Positions 36,306-48,999 of a DNA stretch of 64,000 nucleotides are shown here, piece after piece; the stretch's first letter is position 1, and every line of letters begins with the position of its first letter. The notes below the pieces were generated by a model that did no database searches, was not told the origin of the DNA, and worked only from the letters and a program-made list of their open reading frames with translations. A program made the translations under genes and the position numbers. The stretch is from assembly GCA_001414345.1 (NCBI GenBank), contig LLCB01000111.1:103501-167500 (forward strand). The letters are read 5' to 3'. The stretch is from Hymenoscyphus infarciens. Lineage: Eukaryota; Ascomycota; Leotiomycetes; Helotiales; Helotiaceae.

Positions 36306-38176
36306 TCAGGGAAATTCAATAAGAGGTATTCCGGCCTTTGATTTGATATATTCAAAGACCGCTAGAGCTTTCTCATCTTCGAATCTCTTTCCAATGAGCT
36401 GAAGCGATATGGGCAATCCATCAAAGACATTTGGATCATCTATCATGAATTAGCATCTCTCCAACTCATCCCCAAGACTTTTTAAACTTAAACAGCTTAG
36501 AATTCTCATCAACAAGATCAGTCATAGGGACAACCCCATCCTCCATGACATCCTTCTCCTTATCCACCTTCCCAATAGGAAACACCAAAGCAGGATAATC
36601 CAACAAATTCCACAAACTTGTATACCCCCAATACTTCGCAGTATCATGTTTTGGGGCAACTCCCGGCCCAACAGGACACAAAATAACATCCACCATATCT
36701 TCCAACTCGCCTTTCTCGTTCTTCCTGGTCGCAGTTTCATTCCAAACTTTCGCATATTCCTTGCGATACTCTTCTCGTTCTTCTTGCCAATAATATAACT
36801 TATCCGGAGTCAATTTCTTGACACAGGAGTTCTCTTTGATGATCCATTTTGTTATTGGTAACCAGGGTTCCCCGGGTTCTGTGATTGTAGCCGCGTTCTC
36901 AGCTCCGCCGTCTGTGAAGTAGAGAGAGGAAGTAATTGCCCATGCTTTATCGTGGACGTGGGGTTTCCAATCTACGAATTCAAGGTTTGGGATGCTTTTG
37001 AGCTCGGAGACGAGTTCCTTCTTCAATCGAGTGATCGGTAATCGGTGGGTGGGGAGTCGCGACGTCGTCGTGCCAAGTTTTGGGTGTTCGGTTGTGACAT
37101 TCGAAACGGGTGTGAGATTCCAAGGAATCGGGATTAGAGCGGATTCCTGGAGCCATGGTCTTGGGTCGAGAATGGTCTTCATGGACAGCTTTATACCATC
37201 GAAACTTGTGCTCATGGGGCCGATGACAGCTGGTATGGGGTCTGCACCTGCCATTGTCGAGCACCATCCATCAGTAGGAATTCTGAATGCAGTTGGCTTG
37301 AAGCCGTAGATACCACAATTTGCAGCAGGAGATCTAATACTTCCTGAAAGTGTTAGTAACGTTTCATTTCAAAGGGAGCGATGACTTACCGCCCATGTCA
37401 CTTCCGATTCCCAAACAACTTCCCCTCATCCCAATCAAAGGACCTTCTCCACCACTGCTTTCCGCCAGATGATAGGTTTCGGCTATATGGGTTAACAGTA
37501 ATACCATAGAAATTGCGATCAGTTTCAAGATGCCTCATCGTTTGCGGCTGAGTTGTCCTAGCATAAGATGTAGCACCTGCATTCCATAATATCTGCAACA
37601 CATGTGCATCTTCTGTTGCTATTTTGCCCCACCAAGCAACATAACCAGCATTCAGACCAAGATCTTCCATACCAATCATTTCTTTGACGCTGATGGGGAG
37701 ACCATGGAGTGGACCAATGGTTTCCCCGTGCTGGCAGAAATAATCGTCCCAATATTTGGCTCTCGCCAAAGCTCGTTCCGGTAGGAGTTCCGTGATGCAA
37801 TTCGTTTAGATAGATGTCATTATTTTCAACTTAATGAATCGGAGTATATCTTACGCACAAGTCTCTGAGCTAACGCTGCTCGACGAAGGAAAGCAGTAGT
37901 GACATCGGAAGTGGTGAAAGTACCAGAAGCCATCAAACTCAACAGTTCCTCTGGCAATGTATTAGTGATTTCAAAATCTTTGTGATGAAGAGCTTTTCCG
38001 GGTACATCTATGGAGTTCACTGGAAGTTCTTCTGAGAACTGAGTTCCCTCAAATGCAACGGGGAGACCGGGGAACTCGAGAGATGGTTTCATCTCGATGT
38101 TTTCGCTATTTCTTGCCATGGTCTGTTTGGTTTGCATTTTTTTGCCAGTTTGGAATTTGGAGACTATCTTATCCAT
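36306..38176 (-). pseudogene. Amidase-signature gene with disabling lesions
   Basis: Recognisable fungal general amidase (amide hydrolysis through a Ser-cisSer-Lys triad). It shows LHGLPISVKEMIG (catalytic Lys), [47 protein letters not shown] (nucleophile Ser in GGSIRSP) and DPNVFDGLPISLQLIGKRFEDEKAL near the end. Three problems are seen. First, the expected intron acceptor before NCITELL (near 37814) has no AG, and only an AG ~36 nt further on keeps the frame. Second, an extra base in GGCGGAAAGCAGTGG (near 37463) breaks the frame exactly in the GGSSGG motif. Third, no donor of correct phase joins the exon ending KKSWG to the last exon (36430-36306). A single error could explain one lesion, not all three. 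Confidence 0.72.
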
Positions 38177-39025
38177 GAGGAGGGATATATATGAATAGAA
38201 TCGAATTTGTAGTTTTGGTAAGGCAAATCTCTGCCTAGATCTCGAAGGCACAGCAGAAGCAGCAGAAGAGCTACTTCGGAAACGACGTCGGGACCGTCCC
38301 GATCTCAACCTCGGCCCGTTGACTCGGATCAATAACTGAATACCGCGATCTCTACCCAATTTCATTGAAACTTCTCATCACCAGACATCTCATATCGTGA
38401 TTTTGCTTCATGACTTCTGTTAGTTCTCGGACTTTAACCTCTTCCCCTTTCCTATGTTTTCCGGGAGCTACTAGGTAGATTCTCGCTCTATTCTGAGATC
38501 TCGAACGCATCTGGAGGACTTTTCCTCTCCTCAATATCCAAGCTTCCTACTCTATGGTTCGACACAAATTGACGTTGAAAACGGCCATATAACTCTCCTA
38601 GACCCAGCAGATTCCATTATGACGTTTAGTCAATGAACAAGTGCACCCGAGGGCGCAAAAGTTGAAGGCCTCTCGAAGATCTGGTAGACCCCGAACGATA
38701 CTCGAATGATACTCGAATGATACTCATACGAGGTGCAATTAAACTATCAAGCGTAACGGTAAAACCAGATCCTCAAATCAGAGATGCTGCTCAAAGGCTG
38801 CGGGACGTACGGAGGTAAAAGCTACCTAGGTAATGGTACCACCCGCATATCATGTTTGCGGGGTCGCTCCTTCCCCTCATTTTGGTGTCTCGAAGTTTAT
38901 ATTTACAACTCATCCTCCCGATGCCTCAAGCCTTCGTTCGTTTTATATTCTCTTGCTTTTTCAACCTTCAGAGCATCTCCTCCCAAAGTCTAAAGCCAAA
39001 TCTGCAAACTTACTTGTGAGCGATA

Positions 39026-40070
39026 ATGGCAAGTGCCGGAAATTCTAGCAGTAGTACAGCTGTCACCAAGGATTACGGAAAGAGAACTGCAATTGTTACT
39101 GGAGCTGCAAGAGGAATGTAAGAAACTACCTTTTCACGTTCTTTTCCCACCGCGCTGATGGCATAGGTAGTGGGAAGTCAATTGCCATTCGACTTGCTGA
39201 GGATGGCTACGATGTTTGTATCAATGACTTAGCACTCAATCAATCCGGAATTGATGAGGTATGCATTATTCGTTTTCCCCAAGTTCTGCCTTACCCCCAA
39301 TTCATTCTGTTCTTCCCATGCGGAATTTTCATGTACTGATTAAAGGTCAGACAGTCAAAGAAATCCAAGCTCTCGGTCGGCAAGCATACGGACACACAGC
39401 AGATGTCACCAAACGACCCGAAGTCGCAGCCCTCGTCGAAGCCGCTGTGCAAAATCTCGGTCCGCTGAACGTCATGGTAGCTAATGCAGGTATCTGCCAA
39501 GTTAAACCCGTCCTCGAAATGACCGAGGAAGATGTCAGCCATATGTTTGAAGTCAATGTTTACGGATTCTTCAACTGCCAGACTGCCGCAGCGAAACAAA
39601 TGATAAAACAAGGCAGCGGAGGGAAACTGATCGGTTGCGCCAGGTATATTCCCTCACTTCCTCTCCCCACACGTCCATTTCAGGCAATCATACTAACTGA
39701 TATCGCAACAAAAAGCATAGTAGCCTTCCGTCCCTTTGCAAACTGTGCCCACTACTCCGCCTCCAAGTGGGCAGTCCGCGGTTTCACCCAAGCCTTCGCC
39801 ATGGAACTTGCCGAGCACAAAATCACCGTCAATGGCTACGCTCCCGGGATCGTGAAGACGGACATGTGGGATATGTTAGATGAAAAGTTGGGCGAGAGAT
39901 CGGGAGCTAAGAAGGGGGAGACCATAGAGAAGTTTGGTGAACCGATTGCGCTGGGGAGATTGAGCGTTCCGGAGGATGTGGCGAAATGTGTGAGTTATTT
40001 GGCGAGTCCGGATAGCGACTATATGACGGGACAGACTTTGATTATTGATGGGGGTATGCAATTTAGCTGA
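39026..40070 (+). CDS. Short-chain dehydrogenase, diacetyl/acetoin reductase type, 4 exons, 275 aa
   Basis: NAD(P)-dependent oxidoreductase with a Rossmann fold. The model is join(39026..39117, 39171..39258, 39351..39643, 39716..40070), closing to 275 aa. Motifs seen are TGAARGIGKSIA (cofactor loop), [11 protein letters not shown] in [13 protein letters not shown] (catalytic Tyr and Lys), and PGIVKTDMW. The C-terminal [37 protein letters not shown] is typical of (S)-acetoin-forming diacetyl reductases. Substrate is inference, since related SDRs use other 2,3-diketones or polyols. At intron 1 two AGs lie 4 nt apart; only the second (GGTAG) avoids an immediate stop. One of two plus-strand genes in the window. 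Confidence 0.88.
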
Positions 40071-41064
40071 GTGGAGACGGTGGGGACAGATGATATGGGT
40101 CTGAGGAGCTGTGGATATACCGAGATTGTGTAGCATGCTTTTACTTATTTCCTGGAGCTAGGTTTTTATTTTCTATTCGGCATTCTCACTGATGGTGGTG
40201 TACTGCGATCTGTCTCTCTCTCTCCTCTAAAGCTTATATTTTTCAAATACCCTTGTCAGCTCCAGTATTACTCAAGATGCGGCTTGACACCTTCCAGAAT
40301 GTCACTAGTAGATTACTCCCTGAAAGAGAGAGCTTGTACTTGCAGTTCTTATCTCAACGGTCTCCTTACCAGGTCCTTACCAGGTCCTTGCCAGGTTAAT
40401 ACTGGAACAGTCATCTATTCTTCGTCGTTATTCTTGTCCTATCACATTTCTTGGACATTTTGTGTGCCAAAAAAAAAAAAAAAAAAAAAAAAGGTTCTGA
40501 TTTTCTTCACAAATTCTACATGACGAGGGATCTATTTTCACTCTTTCCAAGAGAACTTGAAGGGGGGGGCATTCGACAACAACTCTCATTTCGACAGCAA
40601 TAAGCCTTGGGATCAAAAACTGCGTCATCAGATATATTGATGCTTGAACATGTTAAGTGGGATTAGAGAGAGAGAGAGGTGGTATACGCTCGCTGCTCCT
40701 CTCTTCTTAAAGTGTGATATATGAATCATGTCAACACGAGTAAGCAAAGCAAAATAAAAGCTTTCTAGTAGCACCCGACCCGTTAGACACGATTGTTTGT
40801 GAGAGTAGTAATAGGTTGGTTGACTCTCGCATGCCTGACAAGTTGTATAGATTTACTAGGGGACTGCGTCAAATTTATCCCTTTGCGTCGCCCGGTAAGA
40901 GGTTCGGTAGCGAAATACAATCCGTGAGAACAGGTTTCGTCATAGCAAGCAGACTGAACATTAAAAAAACACAGCAGAAAGTAGGATAAATGACAAGCGC
41001 ACTAATGAAACAGTAAAATTTTGACATGATTAATCTACCGTACGCCCACCTAGCCTTCAGATCC
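40071..41064. other. Convergent intergenic region with a poly-A run
   Basis: 3' flanks of the SDR (plus) and NOP2 (minus). It contains a run of 24 A at 40469-40492, short CT and GA runs, and a direct repeat of TTACCAGGTCC near 40368-40388. No gene is seen. Confidence 0.6.
40469..40492 (+). repeat. Poly-A homopolymer, 24 nt
   Basis: Twenty-four consecutive A residues about 400 bp downstream of the SDR stop. This could be a simple repeat or the tail of an old retroposed fragment. No target duplication was recognised. Confidence 0.8.
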
Positions 41065-43443
41065 TTAAGCCTTGAGGTCCCTTTTCGACGTCTTCTTCTT
41101 CACCTCCTTCGTACTCTTACTCTTCTTTCCTTCCTTTTCCGCTGGAGCTTTACTCTCAACCACCACCTCCTTGGTCTTGGATTTCTTGCTCTTCTTCTCT
41201 ACAACTTCCTCCACAGCATCTTCCATAACGATATCCTTCGTCTTGGACTTCTTGCTCTTCTTTTCCACCACTTCCACGACATCCTCCATAACCACATCCT
41301 TGGTCTTCTTATTCTTCTTGCTCTTCTTTTCCGCCACCTCTACCACCTCATCCGCATCCTCCATAACAACATCCTTGCTCTTATCCTTCTTACTTTTCTT
41401 CTCACCCTTCTTCGAAGCATCTCCCCGACTAGCATTAGGATCGATCCCTTTCTTCTTCAAATTGATCCTCTGCGCCCTCTCTATATAAACCTCATCCTCA
41501 TCCTCATCCCACCCCCCAAATGGCGCATCCTCCTCTTCCCCATTCTCCGGCACCGGCCGACGATCAACCTCCAACTCATCATCCGCACTCTCCTTCTTAG
41601 GCCCATTCGTCGAAGAAGCAGCAACAGAAGCCGCAGTCGAAGGCCCCGTCTTCTTAAATTTCGAAACGAAGAAACCATCAACGTTGTAGGCGTGCGGATA
41701 ATACCTTCGCGTCATCTTCATGGATTTGTCAAAGCTCTTACCCATGTAAGCTGTGAATCCCTCCTTTCCGAAAACCAAGCCAGTTTCCACGAGTTTGACG
41801 TTGGGGCGTTTGCTCAGGGCGTATTGAACGACTTGTTCGTTTTCTTCGACGGTGACGGAACAGGTCGAGTAGACAATATAACCACCGGTCTTGCTGGCGT
41901 GGTCTACGGAATCGATGGCGGCAAGGAGAAGTTGTTTTTGTAAGTGAGGGAGCATGAGGAAATCTTTTTCGGTCTTGTTGGTTTTGACACTTGGATCTTT
42001 GGCGATTACTCCGGTACCTGAGCATGGAGCATCGAGGAGGACACGGTCAAATCCACCCATGACCTTGGGGAATTCTCGTGCATCGTAATTGCATACAATG
42101 GTGTTCTTGGCTCCTAGACGATGGATGTTACCAATCAGACCCTTGGCACGAGATTTGTTGCTATCGTTTGCGAATATGACACCAGTATTCTTCATGAGTG
42201 CAGCGATATGGGTTGTTTTTCCACCGGGGGCGGCAGCCATATCAAGAACTCGTTCATTTTCTTGAGGAGCGAGAGCCATAACGGGAAGGAAGGAGGAGGC
42301 GGCTTGGAGAATGTAGTGACCAGCGAGGTATTCGGGGGTTGCTCCGAGGGGAACAGCCGACTCGAAAACTTGAAGACCAATTTTTGACCATTTTCCAACA
42401 GGCTCGAGAGTTACACCACGGTTGATGAGGGATGTTGCGAGATCTCTTCGGTGAGTTCTGAGGGTATTGGTACGGATTACGACGGGACGGGCAGTTTCGT
42501 TTGCTTCGAAAAATGCAAATGCCTCCTTGGGGGGAAATAGGTTGAAGAGCTTCTCAGCAAGGTATTGAGAGTAACCGTAGTATGCGCAAATATCCTTGAT
42601 GAGTTGTCCTGTGTAGTCCGCTCTTGATCGTCCTTCTTCGGCAAGATTCGCCATATCGTCCAGCACTCGTACAGTATCGTTGATTCTCGTTCGTAATAAT
42701 TGCAAATCGGGTGCTAGTAAAGCATTTGTTTTGACTCCACCAGCCTCTTCATCATCGCTGTCGTCGAAAATATGTGGTTTGTCCCCAGCAATATTTGTTT
42801 GCATGGCAGCTTCCTCCAATTCAGCTTGTGCATCGGCCTCATCTTGCTCCATCTGCTCATCCAGTTTCCTCGTCAATCCAGCAATATTCGCAGCAGTAAG
42901 TTTTTCCTCGGCATCTGACTCGTCCTCGTCCTCTGAGAACATAGCCTTTGTCGCATGATCATCCCCAGAATCATAAACCTCACTTCCAGAATCCAGAAAG
43001 TCGTCTCCCAGTCCTCCAGTCTCCTCCCCAGACACATCAAACTCATCATTCATAAGATCGTCCGCATCAGAATCCTCGCCCATCTCCTCATCCGACATAG
43101 GCAAAGGCATTGACTCGGGCTTCTTCTTGCTCTTCTTCGCCGGTTCCGCAGCAGGAAGTCCATTCGTAAAAGGCTTCTTACTCTTCCCACCCTCCTTCAC
43201 CTTTTCCTTCTCCGCCTTCGCCAAAGCAGCAGCCTTCTTCCTCCTCTTCTCCTCTCTCACGCCCATAGTCCTAACCACCGGTTCCCCCTCGGTCGCACCA
43301 GTCCGTTGTTTCTTAACATATTGCTGCGACTCGGCTCGCGATTCCGTAACGCTCATACCAGCCTTTCTCTTGAGATTTGTGAAGTGAGCTTCGTCGAGTT
43401 TTTCGGGCATGCCCTGTTTCTTCATGCGACGTCCGACTCCCAT
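41065..43443 (-). CDS. NOP2: 25S rRNA (cytosine-C5) methyltransferase Nop2, 792 aa
   Basis: Nucleolar NOL1/NOP2/Sun-family enzyme needed for large-subunit assembly and for m5C in 25S rRNA (the yeast target is C2870, family knowledge). Single exon from ATG at 43443 (MGVGRRMKKQGMPEKLD). The frame is open another 264 nt upstream without a better start. The N-terminal 220 residues are lysine-rich then acidic. The catalytic domain shows AAAPGGKTTHIAAL (~400, SAM site), DAPCSGTG (~476) and STCSVTVEENE (~530), the two active cysteines, then YYPHAYNVDGFFVSKF. The C-terminal ~110 residues hold four imperfect EKKSKKSKTKD-VMED repeats. It is longer than yeast Nop2 because of these tails. It is divergent from GET5 across 330 bp. 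Confidence 0.95.
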   Translation of the reverse strand: MGVGRRMKKQGMPEKLDEAHFTNLKRKAGMSVTESRAESQQYVKKQRTGATEGEPVVRTMGVREEKRRKKAAALAKAEKEKVKEGGKSKKPFTNGLPAAEPAKKSKKKPESMPLPMSDEEMGEDSDADDLMNDEFDVSGEETGGLGDDFLDSGSEVYDSGDDHATKAMFSEDEDESDAEEKLTAANIAGLTRKLDEQMEQDEADAQAELEEAAMQTNIAGDKPHIFDDSDDEEAGGVKTNALLAPDLQLLRTRINDTVRVLDDMANLAEEGRSRADYTGQLIKDICAYYGYSQYLAEKLFNLFPPKEAFAFFEANETARPVVIRTNTLRTHRRDLATSLINRGVTLEPVGKWSKIGLQVFESAVPLGATPEYLAGHYILQAASSFLPVMALAPQENERVLDMAAAPGGKTTHIAALMKNTGVIFANDSNKSRAKGLIGNIHRLGAKNTIVCNYDAREFPKVMGGFDRVLLDAPCSGTGVIAKDPSVKTNKTEKDFLMLPHLQKQLLLAAIDSVDHASKTGGYIVYSTCSVTVEENEQVVQYALSKRPNVKLVETGLVFGKEGFTAYMGKSFDKSMKMTRRYYPHAYNVDGFFVSKFKKTGPSTAASVAASSTNGPKKESADDELEVDRRPVPENGEEEDAPFGGWDEDEDEVYIERAQRINLKKKGIDPNASRGDASKKGEKKSKKDKSKDVVMEDADEVVEVAEKKSKKNKKTKDVVMEDVVEVVEKKSKKSKTKDIVMEDAVEEVVEKKSKKSKTKEVVVESKAPAEKEGKKSKSTKEVKKKTSKRDLKA
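41150..41400 (-). repeat. Coding tandem repeats in the Nop2 tail
   Basis: About four units of 20-25 codons, each EKKSKK(S/N)K(T)KD followed by (V/I)VMEDA(D/V)E(V)VE. The units differ by small insertions, so length changes in register 3. Confidence 0.75.
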
Positions 43444-43773
43444 ATTGGCGGTATTTGGCACACGCTTTCGTGCTGCAATTGAGTGGTTTGGGGAGGGTTT
43501 GGTGGGGGTTGTGGTGTTTTCTGGGTCGCGGACTGGAAATCTGGTCACTGAAATCTTTTTTTTTGGCGATAAGATTTCTATCTGCCCCGCTAGCGGCCGA
43601 GCGCCAAGACTTTGCTGCGCTGGTGTCAATTCAACTGGAAGGGCCAAGCTCCAGATGATGGATGTACTTGTACACCACGAAACCTGCCTACCAAATCTCG
43701 ATCGCACTCAAATTCTCATCTTCCACAGGATTTCCGAAAGCAGGTCAACTCTGAAATACTAAACTACTTCAAT

Positions 43774-44459
43774 ATGACGGAACTATCGTTCGCAAAATCC
43801 TTCCTCACAACCCTCGATTCGCGCCCCAACAAGATCAGCGCAGAGCACTTCGAAGACCCAAAATCATACCCGGCACGAAATGCTGTACGACCTCCCTCCC
43901 CCTATCCCCTCCTTCTCTTCAGGTACTGACATTTAATCTGCAGTTCATACTACCAAAATCCACCGGTCCCCCCCTCAAACGCAAATCCCCCACCAGCTCC
44001 TCCGCCACACCAACAACCTTCTCCATAACCCTCAAATCCCTCCGAAACCCCCCCTTAGACATCACCCTCGCCTCGCGGGACCTCAACACCTCCATCCTTG
44101 ACCTCAAAAACTCGGTATCAGACGAATCTTCTATCCCCGTGAAAGCCCTAAAACTGCTGTACAACAAGAAACCCGTGGCGGATAGCAAGGTATTGAAAGA
44201 TCTGCTCGGTGCTGAAGGAGTTGAAGAGGGAACGAGTGTGGAATTTGGAATTATGGTTATTGGGGGAGCTGGGGCAATACAGAAGAAGGAAGCTGTTGCG
44301 GAAGAGGATAAGATGGAGGTTGAGATGGGTCATGGTGGGGATGTGCTTAAGACTGAGGCATTCTGGGCTGATTTGAGAGGGTTCCTGGTGCAGAGGCTGA
44401 AGGATGAGGGAGAGGGAGATAGAGTTGTGAAGGTGTTTAGAAATGCTATCACTAATTAA
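43774..44459 (+). CDS. GET5: Get5/Mdy2-like ubiquitin-domain protein, 2 exons, 208 aa
   Basis: Adaptor of the GET pathway, which hands tail-anchored membrane proteins from Sgt2 to Get3. The model is join(43774..43884, 43944..44459), closing to 208 aa, close to the 212 aa of the yeast protein. The N-terminal part (LSFAKSFLTTLDSRPNKISAEHF) resembles the Get4-binding segment. A ubiquitin-like fold follows at about residues 60-130 (FSITLKSL, ALKLLYNKKPVADSKVLKDLL, VEFGIMVIGG). The C-terminal FWADLRGFLVQRLKDE...VVKVFRNA matches the small helical homodimer domain. It shares a 330-bp divergent promoter with NOP2. Confidence 0.85.
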
Positions 44460-44861
44460 GGAATATGAACAGAATATAAATCGTTGGGCATTTTCAGCAT
44501 GGCGTTAGGAGGGGTTAAAACAATATCAGACACAGTGTCACATCTCGCAAAAAGAGAGGAACGCATCTGAGGATGAAATGCCATGCATGGTAAGAAGTAG
44601 CTTTTTGATATCTTCGCAACAAACAAAAAGACTATCTCATCCTTCCTTCCTTCCCCTTCGCTCAATCAATCAGTAGGAGAAAGTTTGACGAAAAAATCCC
44701 GAAGAGTTGATTGTTGCCCCACCTATGCATACCACCAAGGGCAAAATGAACAGCACCAATGAAATACGGCCTCCCATCAACCATCATTCCCACACCATAA
44801 TATCGTTATTGGCCTTGCCAAACCCATCGTTGCCTCTGGAATTGTAGAGAATTGTCCTTGT

Positions 44862-45661
44862 TTAAGAAGAGGCCAATCCCTTGCTGACCTTGGTGAGAAC
44901 GGATTGGTATTCAATGTCATCGGTGTCGTTGGCTTGGAATTCGACGGCCAAACCGTTTAGGGCACGCTTGAGGGCATCCTTGGAGGAAGCGTAAATCATT
45001 TTTGGCTGTTCGTATCATTAGCTTTGAGGTCTCTCTTGAAAAATGCAGAACAAACCTGGATTCCGGCATCATCAGGCGACCAGGCGATGAAGGTGATTTT
45101 GCTTCTGCACAAACGATTAGCGCCATTCCATCCGCATATAGGGTTGTAAAGCATACCTTGATCCCTCGCCAGAAGCCAAGTCGTAGTTGAAGTCATAAAC
45201 GGCGTATCGTGGACCCTTGGTAACCTTGCCCTGTTGTGGTTGTCAGTTGACTACCCATATGCGCCCCAATATGCCCCGGAATGCCACATACAGTCTTCAT
45301 GTTCTTGGATTCGGCACCGAGGAGCTTCTCACGGAAGTATTCCCAGTCGCCATTTTCCGAGGCCTCCTCGACAATGATCTCTTTGTAGTCGTCTGATAGC
45401 TTGTAGATGATGAACTTGATCTTCTTGTCGAGCTTGAGGTTGTTGAAGGCTGTGACGCAGTCAGGCGCAATGGAGGCTCTGTGTTCGGGGTCAGTTTGTT
45501 GATTGTTTGATGTGGGCGGTGGATCAAGTTGGGGTATTCGCAGAAGTCGAGTTTGATGGATGGTGGGGGAGGGGGCACTGGGACTGACCCTGATTGAGAC
45601 TGTTTGCATATCATTAGCAGATGCCATTAGAGGTGGAGGATACTGCATAGTTACTTACCAT
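44862..45661 (-). CDS. COF1: Cofilin (actin-depolymerising factor), 6 exons, 155 aa
   Basis: Severs and depolymerises actin filaments in the cytoplasm and cortex. The model is join(45661..45659, 45599..45589, 45478..45292, 45230..45157, 45104..45056, 45005..44862), closing to 155 aa. The first exon is only the ATG and the second only 11 nt; together with exon 3 they read [19 protein letters not shown], the expected N-terminus with the regulated Ser. ADF-homology hallmarks are [51 protein letters not shown] and [26 protein letters not shown]. The last is the actin-binding long helix. Intron donors are GTAAGT or GTATGT type, with GTCAGT after exon 2. HSP60 lies upstream in tandem. Confidence 0.93.
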
Positions 45662-46000
45662 GGTGCAAATTAGAGTATGCGACTACGAGTAGCTGGGTCG
45701 TGGAAGAGCCTTGAGGTGGTGTCAGCAAAGTTGCGATAGCAGGAAGATTTCCAAGGTTCCCCTCTATTTGCGGCGCGAAGGGTTTGATGTGTACTGACAG
45801 TTAGAGAGAGAGAAAGAGAGTTCTGGGTGGCTTTTGCTGGTGTATGCGAAAGTGATCAGAGGCTTAACACGCAAGACGGAGATGGGTCAGATTTATGGTC
45901 AATTTGGTGTCTGATCTTTGTTTGAATCAAGCAAGGCAGTTTTGGCGGGGTCAAGCACAAGTGCACGGGATCTGAGGTTGGGTACCAGGGCAACACCTCC

Positions 46001-46020
46001 ACTGCACTGCACTGCACTGC
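46001..46020 (+). repeat. ACTGC x4 microsatellite
   Basis: Four perfect ACTGC units about 340 bp upstream of the cofilin ATG. Confidence 0.8.
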
Positions 46021-46405
46021 ACCGCCCCCAATTGTAAAAGCAGCATCAACTCTTTGTATTGGGGTGCCTAGGCGCGGATACTGCAAGACGGCAGGCATAC
46101 TGGGAGTACATTGTTTCTGCCTGCTTCCCATGAACTCCTTCTTCTTATCCAGACGCCAATTTCGTGCTTACTCGGAAACTCAACTGTTGCCTTTTTGTCA
46201 ATCCAAGATGATTGTGTTGGAAAGGGTCTCGATTCAGTGCCGCTCTTTCCGTTGAATCTCATGGCCTTCTATTTGCTCCCAGTGTAGTGTAGTACTTTAC
46301 ACAAGCTGGCCTAGGAGAATTATAATACATGTCTTTAATGGGGACACCTACTTCTAGTGGGGACTGTGTCAGACCTCTGCTCCAAGATGGTTTGGGAGAG
46401 GGAGA

Positions 46406-46422
46406 ATATATATATATATATA
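46406..46422 (+). repeat. TA dinucleotide microsatellite
   Basis: Alternating AT run in the intergenic DNA between cofilin and HSP60. Confidence 0.75.
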
Positions 46423-46817
46423 TTACTTCTCAATTCTGTCAACATGTGGAAACAACGGAATCTATATATACTAGAACACCTGAAACAATAGATAAAGATG
46501 GCCATCACAAGAGAAGACACAAGGCTCTCAAGGGGAATGTTGTGTGACCTGGTCCATGTCACAGCTGCACAGAATCATCAGGATATTGTGATTATTTTGC
46601 ACTGTTTTTTGTTCATTATTTTACATGCCTTCTATCGCTCATTAAAATCCCCAAGTCGCTCCTCCGCGCCATTTTGGTAAGACAAGTGATGAAGAGTGGG
46701 GTGGTGTTATACAACATATACCAATGGGAAGTACCCATCTGAAAGCAACTGACCGTCGAAGGGTATTGCCTAGGTCCGCCCTTTTGTGTTTTACATGGTT
46801 CAAAATCCTTTCTGTTT

Positions 46818-48828
<2,011 letters not shown>

Positions 48829-48983
48829 GATGTGAAGATTGTAACAAATGAAGGAACGATAATACAAGTACAAGAGATCGAGATTTGGATTTGGCTTGCA
48901 GAAGAGAAAAAACTAGGGAGGAGTTTGTACTTAAGCAACTCGGTCAATATTTTCTCTGGGGTACAAGTACCTTAGGAAATCAT

Positions 48984-48996
48984 TTCTGGCAAGTTC
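48984..48996. promoter_or_regulatory. Heat-shock-element-like site upstream of HSP60
   Basis: TTCTGGCAAGTTC fits the alternating TTC/GAA pattern of heat-shock factor sites with one mismatch (GCA for GAA). GAA a few bases further out (48976-48978) adds a possible extra unit. It lies about 160 bp upstream of the ATG. The match is short and could occur by chance. Confidence 0.4.
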
Positions 48997-48999
48997 CAT

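Larger units (their letters stand above)
45662..46817. other. Cofilin promoter and HSP60 3' flank
   Basis: No gene is seen. It contains simple repeats (GA run near 45803, four ACTGC units at 46001-46020, TA run 46406-46422), typical of fungal promoter and terminator DNA. Confidence 0.6.

Noticed and set aside
41026..41943. 305-codon plus-strand frame, Leu/Ile-rich
   Set aside because: Exactly antisense to the lysine/glutamate-rich tail of NOP2; the hydrophobic composition is a mirror of that codon usage.
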